Source: Luteococcus peritonei
GTDB lineage: Bacteria; Actinomycetota; Actinomycetes; Propionibacteriales; Propionibacteriaceae
Direction: 5' to 3'
NCBI RefSeq assembly: GCF_039526385.1
Contig: NZ_BAAAIX010000019.1
Coordinates: 4,750 to 68,749, forward strand
DNA: 64,000 nt
Below the pieces are notes generated by a model. The model did not search any database and was not told where the DNA came from. It saw only the letters and a list, made by a program, of their open reading frames with translations. Shown here in pieces: positions 17,032 through 24,702 of this stretch; the first letter of the stretch is position 1; every line of letters starts with the position of its first letter. Both the position numbers and the translations under genes were made by a program.

Positions 17032-18774
17032 ATGACCACCAACACCTTCGGCACCCGTCCCCAGTCCGGACGCCCCGTGCAGCAGCCCAGCCCGATGCCC
17101 TTCGGCCGCTACACCGCCTTCGAGCCGGTCACCGTGCCGGACCGCACCTGGCCCGACGCCAAGATCACCCGCGCCCCGCGCTGGCTGTCCACCGACCTGC
17201 GCGACGGCAACCAGGCCCTGATCGACCCGATGACCCCGGCGCGCAAGCGCAAGATGTTCGACCTGCTGGTCCGGATGGGCTACAAGGAGATCGAGATCGG
17301 CTTCCCCTCGGCCTCCCAGACCGACTTCGACTTCGTGCGCGGCCTGATCGAGGACGACGCCATCCCCGAGGACGTGCAGATCTCGGTGCTGACCCAGGCC
17401 CGCGAAGACCTGATCGAGCGCACCGCGCAGTCGCTGGTGGGTGCGAAGCGGGCCAACATCCACATGTACAACGCCACCGCGGAGCTCTTCCGTCGCGTGG
17501 TCTTCAAGGTCAGCGAGGCGGAGTGCATCGCCATGGCCACCCGCGGCACCGAGATGGTGCTGAAGCACGCGGAGGCCAACCTGGGCGACGTGGAGTTCGG
17601 CTTCCAGTACAGCCCGGAGATCTTCACCCAGACCCCCACCGACTTCGCCATCGAGGTCTGCAATGCCGTGATGGACGTCTGGCAGCCCAGCGAGGGCCGC
17701 GAGATCATCCTGAACCTGCCCGCCACGGTGGAGATGAGCACCCCGAACACCTATGCCGACCAGATCGAGTACTTCGGCCGCCATGTGCGCAACCGCGACC
17801 ACGTCGCCATCTCGCTGCACCCGCACAACGACCGCGGCACGGCCGTGGCCGCCACCGAGCTGGGCGTGATGGCCGGCGCCGACCGCGTCGAGGGCTGCCT
17901 GTTCGGCCACGGCGAGCGCACCGGCAACGTGGACCTGGTCACCCTGGGCATGAACCTGTTCAGCCAGGGCATCGACCCGCAGATCGACTTCAGCAACATC
18001 GACGAGATCCGGCGCACCGTGGAGTACTGCACCGGCCTGCCGGTGCACCCGCGCCACCCCTACGCCGGCGACCTGGTCTACACCGCCTTCTCCGGCTCCC
18101 ACCAGGACGCCATCAAGAAGGGCCTGGAGGCGCTGGAGAAGACCGCTGGCGAGCAGGGCAAGAGCATGCACGAGGTGGCCTGGGAGGCGCCCTACCTGCC
18201 CATCGACCCCTTCGACGTGGGCCGCACCTACGAGGCCGTGATCCGCGTGAACAGCCAGTCCGGCAAGGGCGGCATGGCCTACATCATGAAGACCGACCAC
18301 AAGCTGGACCTGCCGCGCCGGCTGCAGATGGAGTTCAGCCGGGTGGTGCAGGCGCACACCGACAGCGAGGGTGGCGAGGTGAACTCGCAGCAGATGTGGG
18401 AGATCTTCTCCGACGAGTACCTGCTGCGCAACGAGCCGCTGCAGGTGGTGAGCACCTCCACCGCCAGCCAGGGCGGCGCGCACACCATCACCGCCAACAT
18501 CGTCTGGCAGGGCGCCGAGCGCACCATCACCGGTGAGGGCAATGGTCCGGTCTCGGCCTTCGTCGACGCGCTGGGCCAGCTGGGCATCCAGATCCGCGTC
18601 CTGGACTACACCGAGCACGCGCTCACCGCGGGCGGCGACGCCCAGGCCGCGGCCTACGTGGAGTGCGAGGTGGGCAGCGACGAGGACGCCCGCGTGCTCT
18701 GGGGCGTCGGCATCGACCCCGACATCATGACCGCCTCGCTGAAGGGCGTCGTGAGCGTGGTCAACCGAATGTGA
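17032..18774 (+). CDS. leuA: 2-isopropylmalate synthase
   Basis: First committed enzyme of leucine synthesis, condensing acetyl-CoA and 2-oxoisovalerate (EC 2.3.3.13). 580 residues, the usual size of the long actinobacterial LeuA. Signature blocks are STDLRDGNQALIDPM (catalytic Arg and metal-binding Asp), IEIGFPSASQTDFDF, and the metal-binding SLHPHNDRGTAVA. A C-terminal regulatory domain (about 430-580) is present, so leucine feedback inhibition is expected. Shine-Dalgarno AAGGAAG lies 6 bases before the ATG. It is monocistronic, followed by a strong terminator. Confidence 0.96.
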   Translation: MTTNTFGTRPQSGRPVQQPSPMPFGRYTAFEPVTVPDRTWPDAKITRAPRWLSTDLRDGNQALIDPMTPARKRKMFDLLVRMGYKEIEIGFPSASQTDFDFVRGLIEDDAIPEDVQISVLTQAREDLIERTAQSLVGAKRANIHMYNATAELFRRVVFKVSEAECIAMATRGTEMVLKHAEANLGDVEFGFQYSPEIFTQTPTDFAIEVCNAVMDVWQPSEGREIILNLPATVEMSTPNTYADQIEYFGRHVRNRDHVAISLHPHNDRGTAVAATELGVMAGADRVEGCLFGHGERTGNVDLVTLGMNLFSQGIDPQIDFSNIDEIRRTVEYCTGLPVHPRHPYAGDLVYTAFSGSHQDAIKKGLEALEKTAGEQGKSMHEVAWEAPYLPIDPFDVGRTYEAVIRVNSQSGKGGMAYIMKTDHKLDLPRRLQMEFSRVVQAHTDSEGGEVNSQQMWEIFSDEYLLRNEPLQVVSTSTASQGGAHTITANIVWQGAERTITGEGNGPVSAFVDALGQLGIQIRVLDYTEHALTAGGDAQAAAYVECEVGSDEDARVLWGVGIDPDIMTASLKGVVSVVNRM

Positions 18775-18807
18775 TCGGCTTCCCGGCCGAGGCCGGGACC
18801 CGACGAC

Positions 18808-18839
18808 GAGGGGCCCGCACCACCTGGTGCGGGCCTCTT
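18808..18839 (+). terminator. Terminator after leuA
   Basis: Stem GGCCCGCACC (18812-18821) and GGTGCGGGCC (18826-18835) with loop ACCT, extended by weaker pairs, followed by TCTT. It lies 34 bases after the leuA stop. Confidence 0.8.
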
Positions 18840-18901
18840 GCTCGTCCCGGGGCCGCAGCTGTGACTGTGCAGATGGTCGGAAACTCTGGCGGGACGTCAC
18901 C

Positions 18902-18991
18902 ATGACCGCGATGGTGGGCGTCTACCGTCCCGATGTCGCCAACGACTCCGGCGACCTGCTCTACCCGGTGGGGCACCGCGGCGTGATCTGA
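18902..18991 (+). CDS. Possible 29-residue small protein
   Basis: ATG at 18902 to TGA at 18989-18991, reading MTAMVGVYRPDV, then ANDSGDLLYPVGHRGVI. It sits in the 300-base gap between leuA and the sugar kinase, just before the 26-bp palindrome. No clear Shine-Dalgarno is visible and I recognise no family; it may be a remnant or chance ORF. Apart from this, the leuA terminator and the palindrome/promoter, nothing else is seen in this gap. Confidence 0.2.
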   Translation: MTAMVGVYRPDVANDSGDLLYPVGHRGVI

Positions 18992-19013
18992 CCGGATGGA
19001 TGGAACTGCGGCG

Positions 19014-19039
19014 GGGGCACGGGAAATTTCCCGTGCCCC
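19014..19039. promoter_or_regulatory. 26-bp perfect palindrome, probable operator for the sugar kinase gene
   Basis: Half-site GGGGCACGGGAAA is followed immediately by its exact complement, with no spacer. It ends 24 bases before the -10 box TAGCGT, so it covers the -35 region of the kinase promoter. A dimeric repressor or activator is expected to bind here; no adjacent regulator gene is present. Confidence 0.65.
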
Positions 19040-19062
19040 TGTCGCAACCGGCCGCGGATGCC

Positions 19063-19068
19063 TAGCGT
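19063..19068 (+). promoter_or_regulatory. -10 box for leaderless sugar kinase transcript
   Basis: TAGCGT followed by six bases and then the ATG at 19075. The mRNA should start at or beside the start codon. Confidence 0.5.
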
Positions 19069-19074
19069 GAAGCC

Positions 19075-20709
19075 ATGGACGCACCGCAGCGAGCAGACCT
19101 GACCACCGGCCCCTTCTTCCTGGGCATCGACTTCGGCACCGGCGGCTGCCGGTGCGGGATCTTCGACGCGGAGGGGGAGCCCGTCCACTTCCACGACTCG
19201 CCCTGGCAGACCAGCTACCCCGGCCGCGGCATGGCCGAGCAGGATCCCCGCCAGTGGTGGGAGAGCCTGGTGCGGGCCACCCGGATGGTGGTGGAGGAGA
19301 GCGGGGTGGCGCCGCAGGCCATCAAGGGCATCGGTTTCGGGGCCACCTCGGCCACCCTGGTCAGCATCGACGCGTCGGGCCAGGCACTGCGTCCGGCGAT
19401 GATGTGGATGGACGTGCGCGCCACCGAGCAGGCCGCCCGCGCCGACCAGCTGGACCATCCGGTGCGTCGCTACAACGGTGGCGGGCAGACCCCGGCCACC
19501 GCCGAGTGGTATCCCTTCAAGGCCGCCTGGCTTCGCGAGAACGACCGCGAGGTCTACGACCGCACCCGTTGGCTGCTGGACTGCCCGGACTGGCTGGGTC
19601 ACAAGCTCACCGGCGAGCTGCGGGTGAACCTGTGCAGCGCCTCGCTGAAGATGTACCACGACAACTCGCTGGGCGGCTGGCCCACCGACTTCTACGAGGC
19701 GGTCGGCGCCGGCGACGCCTTCGGCAAGCTGCCCGAGCAGATGGGCGTCCCCGGCACGCAGCTGGGAGGGCTCCTGCCGGAGGTGGCCGAGGAGCTGGGC
19801 CTGGTGGCCGGCACCCCGGTGGGTGTGGGCATCGTCGACGCCGAGTGCGGCATGCTCGGTCTCAACGTGCTGGAGCCCGGCCGGATGGCGCTGATCACCG
19901 GCTCCTCCGACGTGCTGCTGGGTCAGGCCGACGCGCCGATCTCCGGCCCCGGCTTCTTCGGCGGCTACACCGATGCGCTGGTGCAGGGGCTCTACATCGT
20001 CGAGGGGGCGCAGGCCTCCACCGGCTCGGCGCTGCGCTGGTTCCGCGACAACTTCGCCGGGGAGGTCAAGCCTGCCGCCGACGCCCTGGGCATCAGCGCC
20101 TTCGACCTGCTGAACCGGATTGCCAAGGACATCCCGATCGGCTCCGACGGCGTGGTGATCAACGAGTACTTCCAGGGCAACCGCACCCCCTACACCGACT
20201 CGCGGGCCCGGGCCACCATCACCGGGCTGGGCCTGCACCACACCAGCGCCCACGTCTACCACGCCCTGCAGGAGGCCGCCTGCTACGGCCTGGAGCACAA
20301 CCTGCGCGCCATGCGGCAGGCCGGCTTCTCCGCCGACCAGCTGGTGGCCTGCGGCGGCTCGCTGAAGAGCCGCGACTGGATGCAGATGCACGCCGACGTG
20401 ACCGGGGTGCCGATCACCACCACCAAGGTGCAGGACGCCTCCTGCCTGGGTGCCGCCATCCTGGGCGCCGCTGCCTCCGGCCTGGTGGGCGACATGAAGC
20501 AGGCCGCCTCCGCGATGGTGCACGAGGTGGACGTGATCGAGCCGGACCGGGCGGCGCACGAGGAGTACACGTTCTGGACCGATGCCTACATCGACCTCTA
20601 CCCGGGGGTGCGCGGGGTGCAGCACCGGATCGCCGAGCACCTCTCCCGCAAGCCGGGGGCGGGTGAGCAGGGCGATCCCGGCGCGCAGCCCGAGCAGCCC
20701 CAGGGCTGA
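19075..20709 (+). CDS. FGGY-family carbohydrate kinase
   Basis: 544 residues of the FGGY sugar kinase family (ribulokinase, xylulokinase and relatives), cytosolic, transferring phosphate from ATP to a ketose or polyol. N-terminal phosphate-binding block FLGIDFGTGGCRCGIFD; middle GIVDAECGMLGLNVLEPG with the probable catalytic Asp; C-terminal adenosine block QLVACGGSLKSRDWMQMHADV and DASCLGAAILGA. Length and layout are nearest ribulokinase-like members, but the substrate cannot be fixed. It has its own palindromic operator and apparently leaderless start, and no neighbouring sugar gene, so its pathway lies elsewhere in the genome. Confidence 0.87.
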   Translation: MDAPQRADLTTGPFFLGIDFGTGGCRCGIFDAEGEPVHFHDSPWQTSYPGRGMAEQDPRQWWESLVRATRMVVEESGVAPQAIKGIGFGATSATLVSIDASGQALRPAMMWMDVRATEQAARADQLDHPVRRYNGGGQTPATAEWYPFKAAWLRENDREVYDRTRWLLDCPDWLGHKLTGELRVNLCSASLKMYHDNSLGGWPTDFYEAVGAGDAFGKLPEQMGVPGTQLGGLLPEVAEELGLVAGTPVGVGIVDAECGMLGLNVLEPGRMALITGSSDVLLGQADAPISGPGFFGGYTDALVQGLYIVEGAQASTGSALRWFRDNFAGEVKPAADALGISAFDLLNRIAKDIPIGSDGVVINEYFQGNRTPYTDSRARATITGLGLHHTSAHVYHALQEAACYGLEHNLRAMRQAGFSADQLVACGGSLKSRDWMQMHADVTGVPITTTKVQDASCLGAAILGAAASGLVGDMKQAASAMVHEVDVIEPDRAAHEEYTFWTDAYIDLYPGVRGVQHRIAEHLSRKPGAGEQGDPGAQPEQPQG

Positions 20710-20718
20710 CAGGGATGG

Positions 20719-20753
20719 CGAGGGGGCCCGGTGCAGTGCACCGGGCCCCCTCG
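20719..20753. terminator. Bidirectional terminator between the sugar kinase gene and uppS
   Basis: A 17-bp stem, CGAGGGGGCCCGGTGCA (20719-20735) against TGCACCGGGCCCCCTCG (20737-20753), lies between the two convergent genes. No long T-run is present on either side. Confidence 0.75.
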
Positions 20754-20758
20754 GCCGT

Positions 20759-21625
20759 TCAGTCCTCGAGCACCTCGTCGGCCGGCTCGGCCTCCTCCCA
20801 GGCGGGGATCTCGGTGGGGTCGAGCGGCTGCTCCACCTTGTTCGGTTCGGCACCACCGAAGCGCCGGTCCCGGTCGACGTACATCTGCACCGCCTGCCAC
20901 AGGTCGCGGCGGTCGAAGTCCGGCCAGAGCTGGTTCAGGAAGACCATCTCGGCATAGGCCGACTGCCAGACCAGGAAGTTGCTGGTGCGCTGCTCGCCCG
21001 AGGAACGGACGAACAGGTCCACGTCGGGGATCTCGGGCTCGTCGAGGTAGGCGCGGAAGCTGGTCTCGGTGATCCGTCGCGGGTCCACCCGGCCGGCCTT
21101 GACGTCCTCGGCCAGGGCGCGCACCGCGTCGACGATCTCGGCGCGGCCGCCGTAGTTGCAGCAGAACTGCAGGGTGAGCGTGGTGTTGTCCTTGCTCTGC
21201 TCCTCGGCCGCCTCCAGCTCGCGGATCACCGAGCGCCACAGTCGCGGCCGTCGCCCGGCCCAGCGCACCTTCACGCCCAGGGCGTCGAACTCGTCGCGGC
21301 GGCGGTGGATCACGTCGCGGTTGAAGCCCATCAGCCAGGCCACCTCGTCGGGGGAGCGCTTCCAGTTCTCGGTGCTGAAGGCATAGGCGCTCAGGTAGGG
21401 GATGCCCAGCTCGATGCAGCCCTCGATCACGTCGAACAGGCTGGCCTCGCCGCGCTGGTGGCCCTCGGTGCGGCGCAGGCCGCGCTGCTTGGCCCAGCGG
21501 CCGTTGCCGTCCATCACGATGGCGACGTGCCGGGGCAGCAGGGAGGGCTCGATCTGGGGTGGCCGGGCCCCGCTGGGGTGCGGGCTCGGCGGACGCTTCT
21601 CGGGACGCTGGTAGGTCTTTGCCAC
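20759..21625 (-). CDS. uppS: Isoprenyl transferase (cis-prenyltransferase, UppS/DPPS type)
   Basis: 288-residue cis-prenyltransferase that extends allylic diphosphates with isopentenyl diphosphate to make polyprenyl carrier lipid for cell wall synthesis. Conserved regions: HVAIVMDGNGRWAKQRG (catalytic Asp), GHQRGE, LSAYAFSTENWKRSPDEV, LTLQFCCNYGGRAEIVDA, and DLFVRSSGEQRTSNFLVWQSAYAE. The N-terminus has a Pro-rich extension and the C-terminus an acidic tail. The GTG start follows TAGTCT by six bases, so the mRNA is probably leaderless. Divergent from recO, a common actinobacterial pairing. Confidence 0.95.
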   Translation of the reverse strand: MAKTYQRPEKRPPSPHPSGARPPQIEPSLLPRHVAIVMDGNGRWAKQRGLRRTEGHQRGEASLFDVIEGCIELGIPYLSAYAFSTENWKRSPDEVAWLMGFNRDVIHRRRDEFDALGVKVRWAGRRPRLWRSVIRELEAAEEQSKDNTTLTLQFCCNYGGRAEIVDAVRALAEDVKAGRVDPRRITETSFRAYLDEPEIPDVDLFVRSSGEQRTSNFLVWQSAYAEMVFLNQLWPDFDRRDLWQAVQMYVDRDRRFGGAEPNKVEQPLDPTEIPAWEEAEPADEVLED

Positions 21626-21674
21626 GCCGAGAGACTAGCGCGGGCGGGCTTGGGCGCGGTGGGAGAATGGCCGG

Positions 21675-22463
21675 GTGCCCACCTATCGTGACGATGCCCT
21701 CGTGCTGCGCACCCACAAGCTGGGTGAGGCGGACCGCATCATCACGCTGCTGACCAGTCGGCACGGCAAGGTGCGCGCGGTGGCGCGCGGGGTGCGCCGC
21801 ACCTCCAGCAAGTTCGGTGGCCGGTTGGAGCCCTTCAGCCATGTGGACATCCAGTTCGCCCAGGGTCGGGCGCTCGACGTGGTGGCGCAGGTGGAGAGCC
21901 TGCACGCCTACGGCGAGCCGCTGCTGGCCGACTACGAGGCCTACACCTGCGGCCAGGTGATGCTGGAGACCGCCGACCGGCTGGTCTCCGAGGAGGGCCA
22001 GCCCTCACCGAGCCAGTACCGGCTGCTGGTGGGGGCGGTGCGGGTGCTGGGCGAGGGGACCACCGACGGGCCCCGCCCGGCCGCGATGGTGCTGGACTCC
22101 TACCTGCTGCGCGCCCTGGCGACGGCCGGCTGGGCACCCTCGCTCTCGGACTGCGCCCGCTGCGGCATCGAGGGTCCGCACGCCTTCTTCAACCCCTCCG
22201 CGGGTGGCATGGTCTGCGTGGACTGCCGCCCGCCCGGTTCGGCACGTCCCAACCCGGGCACCGTCGACTACCTGCAGGCCCTGCTCACCGGACGCTGGGA
22301 GCTGACCCGGGGCGTCGCTGCGGCGCAGCAGCGTGAGGGATCCGGTCTGGTGCAGGCCTTCGTGCAGTGGCACCTGGAGCGCGGCCTGCGCTCGATGACG
22401 ATGGTGGAGCGCAGCTATGCCGAGGCCCACCACTCCCAGCTGCGGCAGCAGCCCCAGGGCTGA
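21675..22463 (+). CDS. recO: DNA repair protein RecO
   Basis: 262 residues, usual RecO length. N-terminal OB fold (YRDDALVLRTHKLGEADRIITLLT..HGKVRAVARGVRR) and a helical C-terminal part with a zinc-site pattern CARCGIEG...CVDC (about 156-180). RecO anneals SSB-coated DNA and helps load RecA in the RecFOR pathway. The GTG at 21675 lies six bases after GAGAAT and has no Shine-Dalgarno, so it looks leaderless. Its stop lies in a palindrome shared with the end of zur. Confidence 0.95.
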   Translation: MPTYRDDALVLRTHKLGEADRIITLLTSRHGKVRAVARGVRRTSSKFGGRLEPFSHVDIQFAQGRALDVVAQVESLHAYGEPLLADYEAYTCGQVMLETADRLVSEEGQPSPSQYRLLVGAVRVLGEGTTDGPRPAAMVLDSYLLRALATAGWAPSLSDCARCGIEGPHAFFNPSAGGMVCVDCRPPGSARPNPGTVDYLQALLTGRWELTRGVAAAQQREGSGLVQAFVQWHLERGLRSMTMVERSYAEAHHSQLRQQPQG

Positions 22464-22476
22464 GCCGGCCGGCTCA
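22461..22476. terminator. Palindrome over both stop codons of recO and zur
   Basis: TGAGCCGGCCGGCTCA is a perfect 16-bp palindrome containing the recO TGA and the zur TGA. It is a possible compact bidirectional terminator; the hairpin has no loop and no T-run, so this is tentative. Confidence 0.35.
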
Positions 22477-22914
22477 GCAGTCGGAGCAGAGGCCGAAGAG
22501 CTCGATCTCGTGGCCGGCATCGCGGAAGCCGTGCTCGGCGGCCACCTCGCTGGCCCAGGCCTCCACCACGTGGGCGCTGATCTCCACGGTGCGGCCGCAG
22601 TTGCGGCAGACCAGGTGGTGGTGGTGCCCGTCGGAGCACTGCCGGTAGACCATCTCGCCGTCGTCATTGCGGATGGCGTCCACCTCGCCGGCCTCCGCCA
22701 TCGCCTGCAGGGTGCGGTAGACCGTCGCCAGGCCCACCTGGTCACCCGCGGAGCGCAGGTCCTCGTGCAGCTGCTGGGCGCTGCGGAAGCCGTCGCCCTC
22801 CTCCAACAGGGCGCGGATCGCCAGCCGTTGGCGGGTGACGCGCTGCACCGGGCGGGCACCGGTGGAAGCGGTGCTGGTCGAGGACGCGGTGCTGGTCGAG
22901 GAATCAGTGCTCAT
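22474..22914 (-). CDS. zur: Fur-family zinc uptake regulator
   Basis: 146-residue Fur/Zur-type metalloregulator. DNA-binding helix-turn-helix about 25-80 (QRLAIRALLEE, QLHEDLRSAGDQVGLATVYRTLQAMAEAGEV), then the metal-binding half with DGHHHHLVCRNCGRTVEI and a C-terminal CSDC, giving the structural CxxC...CxxC site, plus sensing His residues. It is the last gene of the znuACB-zur operon, which supports a zinc rather than iron role, and is expected to repress the operon from the Zur box at 25727-25741. A Ser/Thr repeat precedes the domain. ATG 22914 overlaps the znuB 3' end by 11 bases. Confidence 0.92.
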   Translation of the reverse strand: MSTDSSTSTASSTSTASTGARPVQRVTRQRLAIRALLEEGDGFRSAQQLHEDLRSAGDQVGLATVYRTLQAMAEAGEVDAIRNDDGEMVYRQCSDGHHHHLVCRNCGRTVEISAHVVEAWASEVAAEHGFRDAGHEIELFGLCSDC

Positions 22915-23884
22915 CGAAGTGGTCTCCATGGGGTGCGTGGCGGTGGCCGTCGTGGAGGTAGTCCACATGGTCTCCGTGCTGGATGGCCACGTGCTGCGGA
23001 TCGTGCTCGTGGAAGGGCTGGCAGGCGATGACATGGTCCTCGTCCTCGTGCTCCTCGGCCACCAGCAACCTTTCGCGACGCCTCTCCAGCAGGCGCGTGA
23101 CCGGCCAGGTGGCCAAGAATACGACGATCGCGCAGACCACGATGCTGGCACCGGAGGCCGTGTCCCAGAAGTAGGAGCCCAGGGTGCCGCCCACCGCCAC
23201 CACGGCACCGATGGCCATGGCGCCCAGCAGCGAGCCGCGGAAGCTGGTGAACAGGTTCTGCGCGGTGGCCACCGGGATCACCATCATGGCGCTGACCAGC
23301 ATCAGGCCCACGGTGCGCATGCTGATGGTCACGGTGAGGGCGGCGAGCACCACCACCAGCAGGTTCATCCAGCGCACCGGCAGACCCAGCACGCGGCTGA
23401 AGTCCTCGTCGGCGCAGATCGCGAAGAGCTGCGGCGCCAGGCCCACGCACAGCGCCACGACGACCACGGCCAGGGCGGCCACCGCCCAGACGTCGGTGGA
23501 GGAGAGCGTGGTCAGCGAGCCGAACAGGAACTGGGAGAGGGCGCCCGCACCCTGCCCGGCGATGCCGGCCATCATCACGCCGGAGGCCAGGCCGCCGTAG
23601 AAGAGGATGGCCAGGCCGATGTCGCCGGTGGCGCGGCCCTGCTGGCGCAACAGCTCGACGAAGACGGCCCCGAGGACGCAGACGCCGACCGCCAGTGGCA
23701 GGGGAGCGGTCTGGGTGACGAAGGACAGGCCGACGCCCGCGACCGCGACGTGGCCCAGCCCGTCGCCCAGCAGGCTGAGCCGGCGCTGCACGATGTAGGT
23801 GCCGATGGCCGGCGACATCAGCCCGCTGAGCAGGGCGGCCAGCAGCGCCATCTGCATGAAGGGCATGGACAGGATCTCGCTCAT
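22904..23884 (-). CDS. znuB: Zinc ABC transporter permease with His-rich tail
   Basis: 326-residue ABC-3 family permease with about eight to nine membrane helices (MQMALLAALLSGLMSPAIGTYIVQRRLSLLGDGLGHVAVAG at the start is the family opening, here quoted only by its ends: MQMALLAALLSG and LLGDGLGHVAVAG). The last 50 residues after LERRRERLLV form a soluble tail with about a dozen His plus many acidic residues, uncommon for ZnuB and probably zinc-binding. It couples to ZnuC and ZnuA. ATG 23884 overlaps the znuC stop (ATGA). Confidence 0.9.
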   Translation of the reverse strand: MSEILSMPFMQMALLAALLSGLMSPAIGTYIVQRRLSLLGDGLGHVAVAGVGLSFVTQTAPLPLAVGVCVLGAVFVELLRQQGRATGDIGLAILFYGGLASGVMMAGIAGQGAGALSQFLFGSLTTLSSTDVWAVAALAVVVVALCVGLAPQLFAICADEDFSRVLGLPVRWMNLLVVVLAALTVTISMRTVGLMLVSAMMVIPVATAQNLFTSFRGSLLGAMAIGAVVAVGGTLGSYFWDTASGASIVVCAIVVFLATWPVTRLLERRRERLLVAEEHEDEDHVIACQPFHEHDPQHVAIQHGDHVDYLHDGHRHAPHGDHFDEH

Positions 23885-24702
23885 CGGCGGCCTCCCTCGG
23901 ACGGCAGGGGTGCCTCGAAGGGCAACGGGGTGGCCGAGCGGTGCGGCACGTGGTGGTGGTCGTCGGCGCCGGTGCCCGGCAGCAGCGGCCCGTCGTGGAT
24001 CACGCGGCCGTCCTGCAGCACCACGGAGCGGTCGATCAGCTCGGCCAGCGGGCCCAGCTCGTGCAGCACCACCAGGAAGCCGAGGCCCTCGGCCTTCAGC
24101 TGGCGCAGCACCCGGGCCAGGCTGCGCTGGGTGGTCATGTCCAGCCCGGCCAGCGGCTCGTCGAGCACCAGCAGGTCGGGGTTGACGCACAGCGCGCGGG
24201 CGATCAGGGCGCGCTGCTGCTGACCGCCCGAGAGGCGCACGAAGGAGGCCTTGCGCCGGTCGGTGAGCTTCACCTTCTCCAGGGCGGTGTCCACCGCGGC
24301 CCGGTCGCGGCGGCGCAGCGGCATGAAGGCGGACCGCTTGGCCAGCCGGCCGGAGGTGACCACCTCCTCGACGGTGGCATTGGCCAGCTGCAGGCTGCCG
24401 CGTTGCGGCACGTAGCCCACCCGCTGCCAGTCGTGGAAGGAGCGCAGCGGGGTGCCGAAGAGCCGGCGCTCGCCACCGCTGGTGGGGGTCAGCCCCAGCA
24501 GCGTGCGCACCAGCGTGGTCTTGCCCGAGCCGTTGCCGCCCAGCAGGGCGACGGTCTCGCCGGGCATGACGTGCACGTCGATGCCGTGCAGGATCTCGTG
24601 GCCCTGCAGGGTCACGACGAGCCCGCGCCCCTCGATGAGGGGCGCGGGCTCGGAATGCTGTGCTGCAGCCTGGTCAGGCGGCGGGGTCTGGCTCACTGGC
24701 AT
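23881..24702 (-). CDS. znuC: Zinc ABC transporter ATP-binding protein
   Basis: 273-residue ABC ATPase with intact motifs: Walker A LLGGNGSGKTT, Q-loop GYVPQRG, signature VRLSGGQQQRALIARAL, Walker B LLVLDEPLAGLD, and H-loop VLHELG. It powers zinc uptake with ZnuA and ZnuB. The C-terminal 35 residues include a short His cluster (DDHHHVPH). It overlaps znuA by 10 bases and znuB by 4 bases, so the four genes form one transcript under the Zur box. Confidence 0.93.
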   Translation of the reverse strand: MPVSQTPPPDQAAAQHSEPAPLIEGRGLVVTLQGHEILHGIDVHVMPGETVALLGGNGSGKTTLVRTLLGLTPTSGGERRLFGTPLRSFHDWQRVGYVPQRGSLQLANATVEEVVTSGRLAKRSAFMPLRRRDRAAVDTALEKVKLTDRRKASFVRLSGGQQQRALIARALCVNPDLLVLDEPLAGLDMTTQRSLARVLRQLKAEGLGFLVVLHELGPLAELIDRSVVLQDGRVIHDGPLLPGTGADDHHHVPHRSATPLPFEAPLPSEGGRR

